Notes: generated by a model not told the origin, from the letters alone. Positions 1 through 8,704 are shown, counted from the first letter of the stretch. The stretch: DNA of 64,000 bases from Pseudomonas lurida (GCF_013522705.1 NZ_JAAMRE010000007.1:1-64000), one strand, 5' to 3'. A program made the numbers and translations.

Positions 1-686
1 TGAGCTTTATCAACCAAAGGGTATGGCTGACCTGCAGCAGTCCGGGCGTGGACGACTTGAAGGTGCTTGACGGGTATGCGATCAACTCAGGGGAAGCGGC
101 GGCGGGGCTGGTGAATAAGGATGTGGCCCGCGGTTGGTTATCGACCGTGCAGGACAATGGTTCGATTACGGTTAGTTGTGACGTGACGTTGGATGGCAGT
201 ACGGAAAGGGGAGGGCAGGTTTTTCCGTTGACGACTTATTCCGCAAAAAATTTGCCAACCGGAGAAAACTTTGACGAAGTGGCAGAAGTGACAGTTATTC
301 GATATGGAGAATCTTTAGAGATAAAAGGCATGAAAATCAGCGTGATAGGTGGAGCAGCTGATGGCTTACTCGCGATCAGGGATACTGCGTTTTATACCCC
401 GGGCAAAATTGAGAATAAAATTTTATCGAACTCAAACGCTCCTGTAGTTTACAAGCTTGAGTTTAAAGCATCTTATACAAGGGTGTCTTTTTGGTATGTA
501 GCCGCCGACGAGTACAATTCTGCTACCAGCTATGATGAGCACGACCGCCCCCTAGAAACTAAATATATAGCTCCTCCGCGTAGTGTGCAGCAGGTCGTTT
601 TTAGCCGCCCGGGCATACGAAGTATAGTAGTAGCAAATGCAAATAGGGATTCTTTTGAAATGGATACCTTTGAATTCGTGATTTAG
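1..686 (+). CDS. Surface/adhesin-like protein, C-terminal part (5' end outside window)
   Basis: The reading frame is open from base 3, so this is the 3' end of a longer gene; the GTG at 48 is internal. The first ~75 visible residues resemble one unit of the Ig-like beta-sandwich repeats common in pseudomonad surface proteins (a D-N-G-S-I-T-V run, then a closing F-P-L-T-T-Y strand). The last ~140 residues form a different, strand-rich domain with alternating hydrophobics ending in M-D-T-F-E-F-V-I, a pattern seen in carbohydrate-binding-like modules whose last strand carries D-N/T-F. Base composition falls from GC-rich to AT-rich at about position 240, as if the C-terminal domain had been exchanged. 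The function is not known; the adhesin/surface role is inferred from the repeat type only. Confidence 0.6.
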   Translation, partial: SFINQRVWLTCSSPGVDDLKVLDGYAINSGEAAAGLVNKDVARGWLSTVQDNGSITVSCDVTLDGSTERGGQVFPLTTYSAKNLPTGENFDEVAEVTVIRYGESLEIKGMKISVIGGAADGLLAIRDTAFYTPGKIENKILSNSNAPVVYKLEFKASYTRVSFWYVAADEYNSATSYDEHDRPLETKYIAPPRSVQQVVFSRPGIRSIVVANANRDSFEMDTFEFVI

Positions 687-786
687 TCACTCATTCAGAT
701 TAATGATCCACTGAATATTCAAGAACGATCTATTTAATTAACTTTGGGAGAGGGCTTGTTTTCGAGAGGGGCATGTCAATTAGCTT

Positions 787-810
787 ATTTTTAATTGCAA
801 AATTAAAAAT
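787..810. repeat. AT-rich perfect inverted repeat
   Basis: Ten-base arms (ATTTTTAATT and its complement) flank a GCAA loop. It lies about 100 bases after the stop of the left-edge gene in an AT-rich stretch. It could be a weak transcription stop or a remnant of foreign DNA; nothing decides between these. Confidence 0.4.
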
Positions 811-944
811 GAGTTGGTTGTCTCCCTGCAATCGAGGTCCTTCTCCCAGACTTCGAAAAAGCGGGACAGCTTTACTTAGTCCTAGAGTCGAAAAAAGCAC
901 TCGCCATCAGTCTGACGCAAACAGCACTGCGGGTGGTGATTTGC

Positions 945-1013
945 CCCGATAGCGGTGGATCAGTCTAGATGAGCTAACTGACACGCCACCATCGGGGGCA
1001 AGCTCCCTCCCAC
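945..1013 (+). repeat. REP-like element (CCGATAGCGGTG...ATCGGGGGCAAGC type)
   Basis: The outer arms CCCCGAT(AGC)GGTGG and CCACCATCGGGG pair, with a three-base bulge. The 3' half is the common P. fluorescens motif GGGGGCAAGCTCCCTCCCAC. A second copy with the same 5' half, CCGATAGCGGTG, lies at 26611-26680. Confidence 0.7.
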
Positions 1014-1104
1014 CTTTAACCTGTGCCGCCTGATCGACATGCATTGTTAAAGGCCAGCAATCCCTATCCCTTTAATTTGCAGGACGTTTCCTAGACAATC
1101 CCAC

Positions 1105-1385
1105 GGCCTTGCGCCTACTTGTTCCACTGGCTAGCCTTCGCTCCGTCGCTGCCTATCAGCGATCGGGTGTGGAAACCTGGGAATTCAGTGGGCGCCAAGC
1201 GCCAGCTCCATCAGACAGTTGTCGGCATGACTTGGCCTTCAGACCGTTTTATGGCGGCTGTACGTGGGCAGGCTTCGGTCTGGCCGGGTCCTACTGTCCG
1301 GTTTTCCACCCTGCGTACAGCTGCCACCCTATTGTCGTGTGGAAACGACACCAGGCTGGCTCCTTTTTCAGTAGGAGCTTCACTT
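1105..1385 (+). promoter_or_regulatory. Structured leader upstream of the DUF6124-type gene (candidate cis-acting RNA)
   Basis: About 280 bases before the small gene at 1386 carry no convincing ORF but dense secondary structure. There is a hairpin at 1166-1177 and another at 1334-1349, both displaying the same GTGTGGAAAC sequence around their loops. Between them is a long imperfect stem in which GGCGGCTGTACGTGGG (from about 1254) pairs with CCCTGCGTACAGCTGCC (about 1309-1325), enclosing a CCGG-loop-CCGG hairpin. The ribosome binding site TAGGAG (about 1372) follows directly. I recall similar leaders before related small genes in fluorescent pseudomonads, so a regulatory RNA is plausible; no ligand or mechanism can be named. 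Confidence 0.5.
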
Positions 1386-1685
1386 ATGAACAAAATCGTC
1401 CCAGACCCACCCCGTTTCACCCTCGACCGCGACATTCTCGACCGCGCCCTGCGTCATTACCTGCAACCCGACTCACCGCCATCCTTCACCGTGCACCACG
1501 ACCTCAGCTTCGAAGACGCCCTCGCCCAGCTCTGCGACCTGCTGCGCTGCGCCGCCGCCACCGCATCCGACACCACCCAGGGCTTGAGCGGCGAGCAGCG
1601 CCATATGGCCGGTGCCACGCAGCACTTGATCGACATGGCCAGCACCCTGGCCGACCGCGCGCTGGAGTGCCTGCACGCTGGGTGA
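1386..1685 (+). CDS. DUF6124 family small protein
   Basis: A 99-residue acidic/hydrophobic protein matching the short pseudomonad family now called DUF6124 (formerly grouped with DUF3077), whose function is unknown. It starts M-N-K-I-V-P-D-P-P and has an alpha-helical C-terminal half (an L-L-R-C-A-A-A-T-A segment, then a helix ending ALECLHAG). The start at 1386 is chosen because TAGGAG sits about 10 bases upstream; longer in-frame extensions run through the structured leader and look non-coding. There is no signal peptide and no membrane span. It stands alone, about 170 bases from the convergent Cache gene. Members of this family are often present in several copies per genome, usually with a similar leader. 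Confidence 0.8.
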   Translation: MNKIVPDPPRFTLDRDILDRALRHYLQPDSPPSFTVHHDLSFEDALAQLCDLLRCAAATASDTTQGLSGEQRHMAGATQHLIDMASTLADRALECLHAG

Positions 1686-1854
1686 TAGCGCAAATGGGCT
1701 GGCTCCCAATAGCGGGTGTCAGCCCATTCACCCTGCGTCTGCGCGCCGCATAGCCAACACTTCCCACCTCCTACCAGCGGTCGGAACTGCGATTTCTAAT
1801 AGTCAGTAGCTCCCCGCCAAGCTCCCCTCCCATTCGAACGCATTCCAATGCCGA

Positions 1855-2694
1855 TCAGGGGCTGTAGTAGCCGACCGCAACCATGTAATGCCCGCTCTTG
1901 CGGATATACGCATGTTTGTTCTCGACCTTGTCGGTGATCGGGTTTTTCCAGCGGTATTTGTATTCGCCCTGGTCCTGCTCCGTCATCAGTTTGAGTATCG
2001 GCTCGCCCACCGGTTTGCCGTCGGGGTCCTTGATCTTGCTGAAGTCGGTGTTGATCAACCGCAGCGTGGTGCCATGGGCCACGTAGCGCTGGGTATTGAG
2101 GTCCACCACGAACACGTACAGGTCATCCTGCAGAAAGCCGCCCTGCAGTGAGTTGATCGCCTTGAGCGTACCGGCTTCGTCCTTGACCAACGCATTCACC
2201 GCTTTGTTGCGCAGCGCCCGGGCCTGTTCCGGGGTGGCCCGTGGCAGGTAGTAACCCACCGCCAGGATGCGCTCGCCCACGCGCTGGTAAAACACATGCT
2301 TGTGCTCGACCTTGCCGTCGTTCCAGTTCTGCCAGCGATAGTCGGCCTGCTGCATGCCCTGGCCCTCGGGCACCTTGAGCGCTTGCTCGAATGACTCGCG
2401 CAGGTCCGGCCCGAGCACCTCGGATACGTCGCGGCCGATCAACGCGGAGGAGGGGCCGCCACTGGCCAGCAAGACACCCTGGGTGTCGACCACGAACACA
2501 TAGCGGTCATGGTCGACAAACTCCCCCTGGCGGCTGAAGGCGGCAAAGGCCTTGTCGCCATTGCTCTGGTAATAAACCAGGGCTTTTTCCAGCAGCGCCT
2601 TCGCGGCCTGGGCATCGTCATCCTGAGCGGTATCGGCATGCACCTGGCTGAATCCCAACAGCAGCAGCCAGGTCATTCTCAGCAGTCCCTTCAT
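1855..2694 (-). CDS. Exported double-Cache domain protein
   Basis: 279 residues with a signal peptide (M-K-G-L-L-R then a leucine-rich core, cleavage about residue 20, V-H-A|D). Two homologous Cache-type sensor modules follow. Each has a D-x-Y-V-F-V-V-D strand (about residues 65-75 and 190-200) and ends in H/N-K-H-x(8-12)-A-V-G-Y-Y, the second module ending at the C-terminus. Cache domains bind small metabolites outside the cytoplasm, normally in chemoreceptors or sensor kinases. Here no transmembrane or signalling domain follows, so it is probably a free periplasmic binding protein. The start ATG at 2694 is preferred because upstream in-frame sequence is the shadow of the neighbouring pheC-like gene. 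The same-strand pheC-like gene ends 50 bases upstream, so the two may be co-transcribed. Confidence 0.85.
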   Translation of the reverse strand: MKGLLRMTWLLLLGFSQVHADTAQDDDAQAAKALLEKALVYYQSNGDKAFAAFSRQGEFVDHDRYVFVVDTQGVLLASGGPSSALIGRDVSEVLGPDLRESFEQALKVPEGQGMQQADYRWQNWNDGKVEHKHVFYQRVGERILAVGYYLPRATPEQARALRNKAVNALVKDEAGTLKAINSLQGGFLQDDLYVFVVDLNTQRYVAHGTTLRLINTDFSKIKDPDGKPVGEPILKLMTEQDQGEYKYRWKNPITDKVENKHAYIRKSGHYMVAVGYYSP

Positions 2695-2744
2695 GAACCC
2701 ATCCTCGTTCTTGTTGATGTGAGCACAGCGTAGACGCCTATGGC

Positions 2745-3518
2745 TCAGGGCGCCTCCAGCCATTGATTGACGATGCCGTCGTACACGCCGGTGGCCACGC
2801 TCAGGTGCAACCACTGGTCCACATAGCTTTTCCACGCCACGTCGTCCCGGGGCAGCAGAAAGGCTTTTTCGCTGTACTGCATTTGCTTGTCCGGGTTGAC
2901 CGCGCACAGCCCCGGCTTGAGCTTTTGCTGGAAGCGCGCCTCGCTGGCATCGGTGATCATCACGTCGGCCTTGCCCGCCAGCAACTCGTCGAAAATCGTC
3001 ACGTTGTCGTGCAGGCGAATCTGCGCTTTGCCCAAGTGCGTACGGGCGAACACTTCGTTGGTACCGCCTGCCGGTTCGATCACTCGTACCTGGGGCTGGT
3101 TGATCTGTTCGACGCTCTGGTAGCGCTGCACGTCGGCGCAGCGAACCAGCGGGATCTTGCCGTCGACACCAAGGGACTGACTGAAAAAGGCCTTTTTCTG
3201 ACGCTCCAGCGACACCGAAATGCCCCCCACCGCGATATCGCAGCGCTGGGCCAGGAAGTCCGGCATCAGGGTTTTCCACGTGGTAGGCACCCATTGGATC
3301 CTGGCGTTGAGGCTTTTGGCCAGGGACTCGGCCATGGCAATGTCGATGCCTTCATAGCGGCCATCGGCGCGCAGCGAGGTGTAGGGCTTGTAGTCGCCGG
3401 TGGTGCACACGCTGAGGGTGCCACGCTGCAACACCTCATCGAGGCGCGACGCACCGGTGTCGGCCAGGGCCGACGTGGCCAGGCTCGCCAGTACACAGAG
3501 GGCTAAAGGAGCTTTCAT
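2745..3518 (-). CDS. pheC: Periplasmic cyclohexadienyl (arogenate/prephenate) dehydratase-like protein
   Basis: 257 residues with a 19-20 residue signal peptide (ending S-A-L-A-D) and a type II periplasmic binding-protein fold. It follows P. aeruginosa PheC closely: C-T-T-G-D-Y-K-P at 38-45, W-V-P-T-T-W at 76-81, the G-G-T-N-E phosphate/carboxylate loop at 151-155, and T-D-A-S-E-A-R at 189-195. Glu193 corresponds to the general acid that distinguishes the dehydratase from amino-acid-binding ancestors. PheC decarboxylates and dehydrates prephenate or arogenate to phenylpyruvate or phenylalanine in the periplasm. The start at 3518 has AAGGAC about 9 bases upstream. An ABC-transporter amino-acid-binding role is the alternative, but no permease gene is nearby. 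Confidence 0.75.
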   Translation of the reverse strand: MKAPLALCVLASLATSALADTGASRLDEVLQRGTLSVCTTGDYKPYTSLRADGRYEGIDIAMAESLAKSLNARIQWVPTTWKTLMPDFLAQRCDIAVGGISVSLERQKKAFFSQSLGVDGKIPLVRCADVQRYQSVEQINQPQVRVIEPAGGTNEVFARTHLGKAQIRLHDNVTIFDELLAGKADVMITDASEARFQQKLKPGLCAVNPDKQMQYSEKAFLLPRDDVAWKSYVDQWLHLSVATGVYDGIVNQWLEAP

Positions 3519-3882
3519 GCGGTCGAGTCCTTGGGGTGAGGGCGGGTGGCCATTATTTCCAGCGCGGGGCAGGGTGGCAAGGCGTGACGATTGTTTAGCC
3601 GGGCTGCAACCACACTCCGTCAAGCGTGAATTTAACCGGCGGTCGCCGCGTGTGAGGCTGGCGCGCATCCCACCAGTGTGATTGCCCATGGCCGCTTCCC
3701 CCGACGCTCACCTCGCGACACTGCCGTCCGCGCTGGCGTTCTGGGCGCTGTTCCACTGCCGTCACGCGCGTCCGCCGGATACCGCTCTCCTACGTTGATT
3801 GACCCATTGGATGACGCACACCTGTGCGCATCTGCCCGGCGGCGCCCGCGCGCCTGCCTGACGTACCCGTATGAGAGCCCCC
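3519..3882. other. Divergent intergenic region between pheC-like gene and glutamine synthetase-like gene
   Basis: About 360 bases with no convincing ORF; it must hold both divergent promoters. The only clear structure is the dyad listed at 3810-3832. Confidence 0.5.
3810..3832. promoter_or_regulatory. Candidate operator dyad
   Basis: GATG(A)CGCACA-CC-TGTGCGCATC is a near-perfect dyad of ten paired bases with one bulged A. It lies about 50 bases before the start of the glutamine synthetase-like gene, a typical regulator-site position. The regulator is unknown. Confidence 0.35.
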
Positions 3883-5253
3883 ATGAGTATTTTTGCCAGC
3901 CTGCACGAAGCCCAGTCCTTTCTTGAACACAACCCGGACATTGAACTGTTCGAGCTGTTTATCCTCGACAACAACGGCGTGCCACGCGGCAAGCTGCTGC
4001 ACCGCGATGAACTGCTGGCGGTGTACGCAAGCGGCCGCCCGCTGCCCAGCACCATTCTGGGCCTGACCATCAACGGCGATGACGTGGAAAATTCCGGCCT
4101 GGTCTGGGACGTGGGCGATATCGACTGCCGCGCCTACCCGATCAGCGGCAGCTTGCAACGCATGCCGTGGCGGTTGATCCCCACCGCGGCGGTGCAGGTG
4201 AGCATGCACCCCCGCGAAGGCCTGCCCGCCACCGTGGCGGACCCGCGCCAGCTGCTGGCCAAGGTGGTGGACGCGCTCAAGGCCGACGGCTATTACCCGG
4301 TGATGGCGGCCGAGCTGGAGTTCTACCTGCTTGACCAGACACCCGACAGCCACGGCCGCCCGCAACCGGCGCGCGACCAGGACGGCGGCCGTCCGCGCGC
4401 GACCCAAGTCTATGGCCTGCGCGAACTGGAGCAGATCGAACCGTTTCTGGCCGACCTTTACAGTGCCTGCAAGCTGCAAGGCATCCCGGCGCGTACGGCG
4501 ATTTCCGAGTACGCCCCCGGCCAGGTCGAAATCACCCTGGAGCACCGCGCCGATGCTCTGCAGGCCATGGACGAAGCCGTGCGCTACAAGCGTCTGGTCA
4601 AGGGTGTGGCCCACAAACACGGGATGACCGCCTGTTTTATGGCCAAACCGTTCGACGACCTGGCGGGCACCGGCCTGCACATGCATGTCAGCCTGGCGGA
4701 TGCCGACGGCCACAACCTGTTCGCCAGCGACGCAGCCGATGGCACGCCGCTGCTGCGTCATGCGGTGGGCGGCATGCTCAGTACTTTGCTCGACGCGTTG
4801 CTGCTGTTTTGCCCCAACGCCAACTCGTATCGGCGCTTCCAGGCCAACAGCTACGCACCGCTGGCCGCCACCTGGGGGGTCGACAACCGCACCGTCAGCC
4901 TGCGCGTGCCGGGCGGGCCGGCGCCTTCGCGGCATATCGAACACCGCATCTGCGGTGCCGACGCCAACCCCTACCTGGCTGCCGCGGCGATCCTGGCCGG
5001 CATCCATCGGGGCCTGCGCGAGCAGCGCGACCCCGGCGCTCCGGTGCAAGGCAACGGCTACGCTCAGGCCAAAGAGCTGCTGCCCACCGACTGGCTCACC
5101 ACCCTGCGCGCGCTGGAAGGCTCCCAATGGGCGCGCGAAGCGTTCGGCGAAGAATTTCTCGGCGTGTACCTGGCGGTCAAACGCGCCGAATACCGCCAGT
5201 TCATGGGCGAAGTCGGGGAGCAGGATTGGCGTTGGTACCTGCATCAGGCATGA
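3883..5253 (+). CDS. Glutamine synthetase family protein (gamma-glutamylpolyamine synthetase-like)
   Basis: 456 residues from the ATG at 3883; an in-frame ATG at 3871 would add four residues, but GAGAG just before 3883 makes the second start more likely. The glutamine synthetase catalytic barrel is complete: E-L-E-F-Y at about 145, G-Q-V-E-I-T-L-E-H at about 207, G-L-H-M-H-V near 264, the arginine-bearing R-V-P-G-G-P-A-P-S-R-H-I-E-H-R and A-N-P-Y-L near the C-terminus. The family ligates glutamate to an amine using ATP. Pseudomonads carry several paralogues for polyamines (PuuA/SpuI type) or ethanolamine, and the substrate here cannot be told from sequence. The neighbouring genes do not form a Puu operon. 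Confidence 0.85.
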   Translation: MSIFASLHEAQSFLEHNPDIELFELFILDNNGVPRGKLLHRDELLAVYASGRPLPSTILGLTINGDDVENSGLVWDVGDIDCRAYPISGSLQRMPWRLIPTAAVQVSMHPREGLPATVADPRQLLAKVVDALKADGYYPVMAAELEFYLLDQTPDSHGRPQPARDQDGGRPRATQVYGLRELEQIEPFLADLYSACKLQGIPARTAISEYAPGQVEITLEHRADALQAMDEAVRYKRLVKGVAHKHGMTACFMAKPFDDLAGTGLHMHVSLADADGHNLFASDAADGTPLLRHAVGGMLSTLLDALLLFCPNANSYRRFQANSYAPLAATWGVDNRTVSLRVPGGPAPSRHIEHRICGADANPYLAAAAILAGIHRGLREQRDPGAPVQGNGYAQAKELLPTDWLTTLRALEGSQWAREAFGEEFLGVYLAVKRAEYRQFMGEVGEQDWRWYLHQA

Positions 5254-5354
5254 CGGGATTAACGGTAGAAAGTCTTCGACCTTTTTTTCACGTGGCGGCC
5301 GTTAAGCTGCCAATCAAGGTCGTTCACTACCGTTTCGCCCAGATGAGCCCATAG

Positions 5355-5951
5355 ATGTCGTCACAACCACCATCCTCCATCGAGATCGAATACGCCGAAC
5401 GCTGTGGCCGTGAACACGCCAGCGTCTGCGGTGACACGCGCCCGCCAGGGCTGCGTCGGCGCCTGGTGGCGTGGCGCGATGCCTGGCTGGTGCGCCAGGC
5501 ATTGAAAGTGGCCGGCGAGCCGGGGCTGATCCTCGACCTGGCCTGTGGCTCGGGGCGCTTCTGGCCGGTGCTGGCCGAGCACGTCAACCGCGTGATTCTG
5601 GCGTCGGACAACTCCCAGGCCATGCTCGACCATGCCCGCACCCATCACCCGGCATCCTTGCTCAAGCGGGTCAAGACGTTCCAGGGCTCGGCGTTTTCCA
5701 TCGGCCTGTCGGAAAACGCGGTGGACTGCATCTTCTGTCTGGAATTGTTTCGTCATGTACCCGACAGTGAAGGACGCCTGGCGCTGCTGCGCGAGTTTCA
5801 TCGGGTCAGTCGCGACACCGTGATTATCTCGGTCAACTCCCGCACCGCGGTTGAGGGCGAGTTTCGCCAGGCGGGTTTCAAGGTGCTGCACCATCAGGAA
5901 TTCGTACCGGGCTCCGCGGTATGGCGTGTCTATGTTCTGCGTAAGAGATGA
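5355..5951 (+). CDS. Class I SAM-dependent methyltransferase
   Basis: 198 residues. SAM-binding motif I is L-D-L-A-C-G-S-G-R-F at about 60-69, with an acidic A-S-D-N-S end of strand 2 around residue 83 and motif IV-like V-D-C-I-F-C-L-E-L-F-R-H near 125-136. This is the general methyltransferase 11/25 type acting on small molecules or lipids. The N-terminal ~50 residues include an arginine-rich helix (L-R-R-R-L-V-A-W-R-D-A-W-L). The substrate is unknown. It sits 100 bases after the glutamine synthetase-like gene on the same strand and 125 bases before rnd, so co-transcription is possible but not required. Confidence 0.85.
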   Translation: MSSQPPSSIEIEYAERCGREHASVCGDTRPPGLRRRLVAWRDAWLVRQALKVAGEPGLILDLACGSGRFWPVLAEHVNRVILASDNSQAMLDHARTHHPASLLKRVKTFQGSAFSIGLSENAVDCIFCLELFRHVPDSEGRLALLREFHRVSRDTVIISVNSRTAVEGEFRQAGFKVLHHQEFVPGSAVWRVYVLRKR

Positions 5952-6076
5952 TAACTCCCGCCTGTCGGACTATTCTTCAATGCCTGTCTGAGTTTTCATG
6001 ATCGGCTGTGCACTGCGGATGCTCGCAAGGCTCTTTCGCGATATATACTGCGCGCCATTCTTCAAGGGAGAGCCGT

Positions 6077-7210
6077 GTGGCCATCGATATTCACTGGATC
6101 TGCGACAACGATAGCCTCGGCCAGCATTGCGCCGAATGGCAGCAGTTGCCATTCGTCGCCCTCGACACCGAATTCATGCGGGTCGACACCTTCTATCCCA
6201 TTGCCGGGCTGATCCAGATCGGTGACGGCGTACGCGCTTACCTGATCGATCCCCTGACCATCGACAATTGGCAACCCCTGGCTGCTTTGCTGGAAAACCC
6301 GGCGGTGATCAAGGTGGTGCATGCCTGCAGCGAAGACCTCGAAGTGCTGCTGCGCCTGACCGGCAGCCTGCCGGTGCCACTGTTCGACACCCAACTGGCG
6401 GCTGCGTACCTGAACCTCGGCTTCTCCATGGGCTACTCGCGCCTGGTCCAGGCCGTACTGGACATCGAGTTGCCCAAGGGCGAAACCCGCTCGGACTGGT
6501 TGCAACGCCCGTTGTCCGAGACCCAGATCAGCTACGCCGCCGAAGACGCGGTGCACCTGGCCGAAGTCTACGAACGCCTGCGTCCACGCCTGTCGGACGA
6601 CAAATTCGCGTGGGTGCTGGAGGATGGCGCCGAACTGGTGGCCAACCTGCGCCGCGAAGTCGACCCCTACGAGGTGTACCGCGACGCCAAGCTGGCGTGG
6701 AAACTGTCCCGCGCGCAGTTGGCCGTATTGCGTGAGCTGTGCGCCTGGCGCGAGCAGCAGGCCCGTGCCCGGGACCTGCCGCGCAACCGCATCATCCGCG
6801 AACATTCGCTCTGGCCCCTGGCCAAGTCCCAGCCGGATAACCTCGCCGCCCTGGGCAAGATCGAAGACATGCACCCGCGCACCGTGCGCCAGGACGGGCA
6901 GTTCCTGCTGGACCTGATCAAGCGTGCTGGCAGTGTGCCCGCGGACCAATGGCCGCCGGCCGTGGCCGAGCCCTTGCCGGTGGATGCCGCCGCGCTGATC
7001 AAACAGCTGCGCGCCCTCGGCCAGGCCGAAGCCGAACGCCTGGACATGGCGCCGGAACTGATGCTGCGCAAGAAAACCCTCGAAGCCCTGGTTAAAAGTG
7101 GCTACCCCGATGGACCTTACCAATTGCCAGACTCGCTGCGTGGCTGGCGCCGCGAGTTGATGGGCCAGGCGCTGCTCGACAGCCTGGCCACTGCCGGAGA
7201 ACAGCCTTGA
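6077..7210 (+). CDS. rnd: Ribonuclease D
   Basis: 377 residues, the length of E. coli RNase D (375). This 3'-5' exoribonuclease trims tRNA and other small RNA 3' ends. The DEDD exonuclease motifs are present: D-T-E-F at 30-33 (metal ligands Asp30 and Glu32), the [10 protein letters not shown] motif, and the motif III region [10 protein letters not shown]-terminal HRDC-type helical part follows ([11 protein letters not shown]). The start is the GTG at 6077, with AAGGGAG seven bases upstream; the reading V-A-I-D-I-H-W matches other pseudomonad RNase D N-termini. The stop overlaps the TTG start of ycgL. Confidence 0.95.
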   Translation: MAIDIHWICDNDSLGQHCAEWQQLPFVALDTEFMRVDTFYPIAGLIQIGDGVRAYLIDPLTIDNWQPLAALLENPAVIKVVHACSEDLEVLLRLTGSLPVPLFDTQLAAAYLNLGFSMGYSRLVQAVLDIELPKGETRSDWLQRPLSETQISYAAEDAVHLAEVYERLRPRLSDDKFAWVLEDGAELVANLRREVDPYEVYRDAKLAWKLSRAQLAVLRELCAWREQQARARDLPRNRIIREHSLWPLAKSQPDNLAALGKIEDMHPRTVRQDGQFLLDLIKRAGSVPADQWPPAVAEPLPVDAAALIKQLRALGQAEAERLDMAPELMLRKKTLEALVKSGYPDGPYQLPDSLRGWRRELMGQALLDSLATAGEQP

Positions 7211-7500
7211 AACGTATTTGCTCCATCTACCGCAGCTTGAAAAAAGACGGCATGTACCTCTATGTGCTCAAGAGCGATGCCCTTGAGCGCGTGCCCGAGC
7301 CCTTGATGGTGGCGTTCGGCAAACCGCACCTGGCCTTCGACATGGTCCTGACACCAGAGCGTAAGTTGTCGCGCGAGGACATCGCCGTGGTCCTGGAAAA
7401 CCTCGATAAACAGGGCTACCACCTGCAAATGCCGCCGGCCGAGGACGAGTACATCGAACACTTGCCCGAAGAGCTGCTGCGTCGCAATGACCCGATGTGA
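7207..7500 (+). CDS. ycgL: YcgL domain-containing protein
   Basis: 97 residues matching the YcgL family ([15 protein letters not shown], and a C-terminal L-P-E-E-L-L-R). It is a small conserved protein of undefined function, nearly always encoded directly after rnd in gamma-proteobacteria. The start is TTG at 7207, and its TG overlaps the TGA stop of rnd, indicating translational coupling. Confidence 0.93.
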   Translation: MKRICSIYRSLKKDGMYLYVLKSDALERVPEPLMVAFGKPHLAFDMVLTPERKLSREDIAVVLENLDKQGYHLQMPPAEDEYIEHLPEELLRRNDPM

Positions 7501-7606
7501 TCGGTAGGTGCCCTGTCCGGGGCACATTCTCATTGAAATCGTTTGAGTTGGCGGTGGCCGTAAGGATACGGGCGGCCGTCTGCACTGTTTTTGAAAGGTT
7601 TGAACC

Positions 7607-8539
7607 ATGCGTGTTCTGATTGCTGAACAGGATCACCCGCTGTATGCCCGACTGCTCAGCGAAGCAGCGCCGGAGCTGGAAGTGCTGACCAGCGGCGACT
7701 CCGCCGAGCTGTCGCGCCTGGCCGCCGACTGCCCGGTGTGGCTGGGCCAGCCGGACCTGCTGGCGACCCTGCTGCGCCAGGGCCACCACCCGCAATGGCT
7801 GCAGTCGACCTGGGCCGGCATCACGCCGCTGCTGGCCGACGGCTTGCCACGCGACTATCGCCTGACCCGTGCGGTGGGGATTTTCGGCCAGGTGATGGCC
7901 GAGTTTGTGCTGACCTATATGCTCGGCCATGAGCGCGAGGTGCTGGCGCGCCTGGTCAGCCAGGTCGAGCGCAAGTGGGACAACCGCATGGGCCAGAGCC
8001 TGGCCGGACGCAAGGTGTTGATCGTCGGCACGGGGGATATCGGCCGGAGCGTCGCCCGATTCCTCGTGCCGTTTGGCGTCAAGCTGTACGGCATCGCCAG
8101 CACTGCGCGTGAGCAGGAGCCCTTTATAGAAGTGGCCGGGCCGGACCAACTGGGCCGGTTGGTGGGGGAGGTGGATTATGTGATCAACCTGTTGCCCAAC
8201 ACACCCAACACCCATGACCTGTACGACGCGGCGCTGTTCAAGCAGTTCAAGCCCACCGGCCTGTTCATCAACGTCGGGCGTGGCGTGGCGGTGGTCGATG
8301 CGGATCTGGTCGAGGCGTTGAAAGAAGGGCACCTGGCCGGTGCGGTGATCGACGTGTGCCGCCAGGAACCGCTGCCGCAGCGCCATCCGTTCTGGACCGC
8401 CTGGGGGTTGTTGTTGACTGGGCACAGCTCTGCGCCGACGTCGCCGCCGATGATGGTGGAGTTGTTTCTGGACAACGTACGCGCATACAAGGCAAAGCAA
8501 GCCTTGCGCGGTGAAGTGGATTTCGAGCGCGGTTACTGA
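7607..8539 (+). CDS. D-2-hydroxyacid dehydrogenase (GhrA-like)
   Basis: 310 residues. The C-terminal NAD(P)-binding half has G-T-G-D-I-G at about 142-147. The D-isomer-specific signature is present with the substrate-binding arginine in N-V-G-R-G, the glutamate in C-R-Q-E-P-L, and the catalytic histidine in L-T-G-H-S-S. These enzymes reduce glyoxylate, hydroxypyruvate or related 2-oxoacids. The first ~100 residues form the usual discontinuous catalytic domain. It starts at the ATG at 7607 behind GAAAGG. I recall this gene following rnd-ycgL in P. aeruginosa too, so it marks the conserved side of the junction with the next, accessory gene. Confidence 0.88.
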   Translation: MRVLIAEQDHPLYARLLSEAAPELEVLTSGDSAELSRLAADCPVWLGQPDLLATLLRQGHHPQWLQSTWAGITPLLADGLPRDYRLTRAVGIFGQVMAEFVLTYMLGHEREVLARLVSQVERKWDNRMGQSLAGRKVLIVGTGDIGRSVARFLVPFGVKLYGIASTAREQEPFIEVAGPDQLGRLVGEVDYVINLLPNTPNTHDLYDAALFKQFKPTGLFINVGRGVAVVDADLVEALKEGHLAGAVIDVCRQEPLPQRHPFWTAWGLLLTGHSSAPTSPPMMVELFLDNVRAYKAKQALRGEVDFERGY

Positions 8540-8704
8540 CCGCCGCACCCGGCCATCGGACGCGTTTTGATCTACGTTCGGTCGTGTACACAAAACCTGA
8601 CAGTCCGGTTGGAACCGCCCTGGCGGGCCTGCCACCCAGTGATCGCAAAGGCGCAAGGTTGCGTCTTTTAAAGGATATCCACTGGATTAAGGACAGGTAC
8701 TGTC

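Noticed and set aside
1109..1753. 214-codon frame across the DUF6124 gene and its leader
   Set aside because: Arg/Pro-rich translation typical of an out-of-frame read; the 1386 frame has the ribosome site and the family match.
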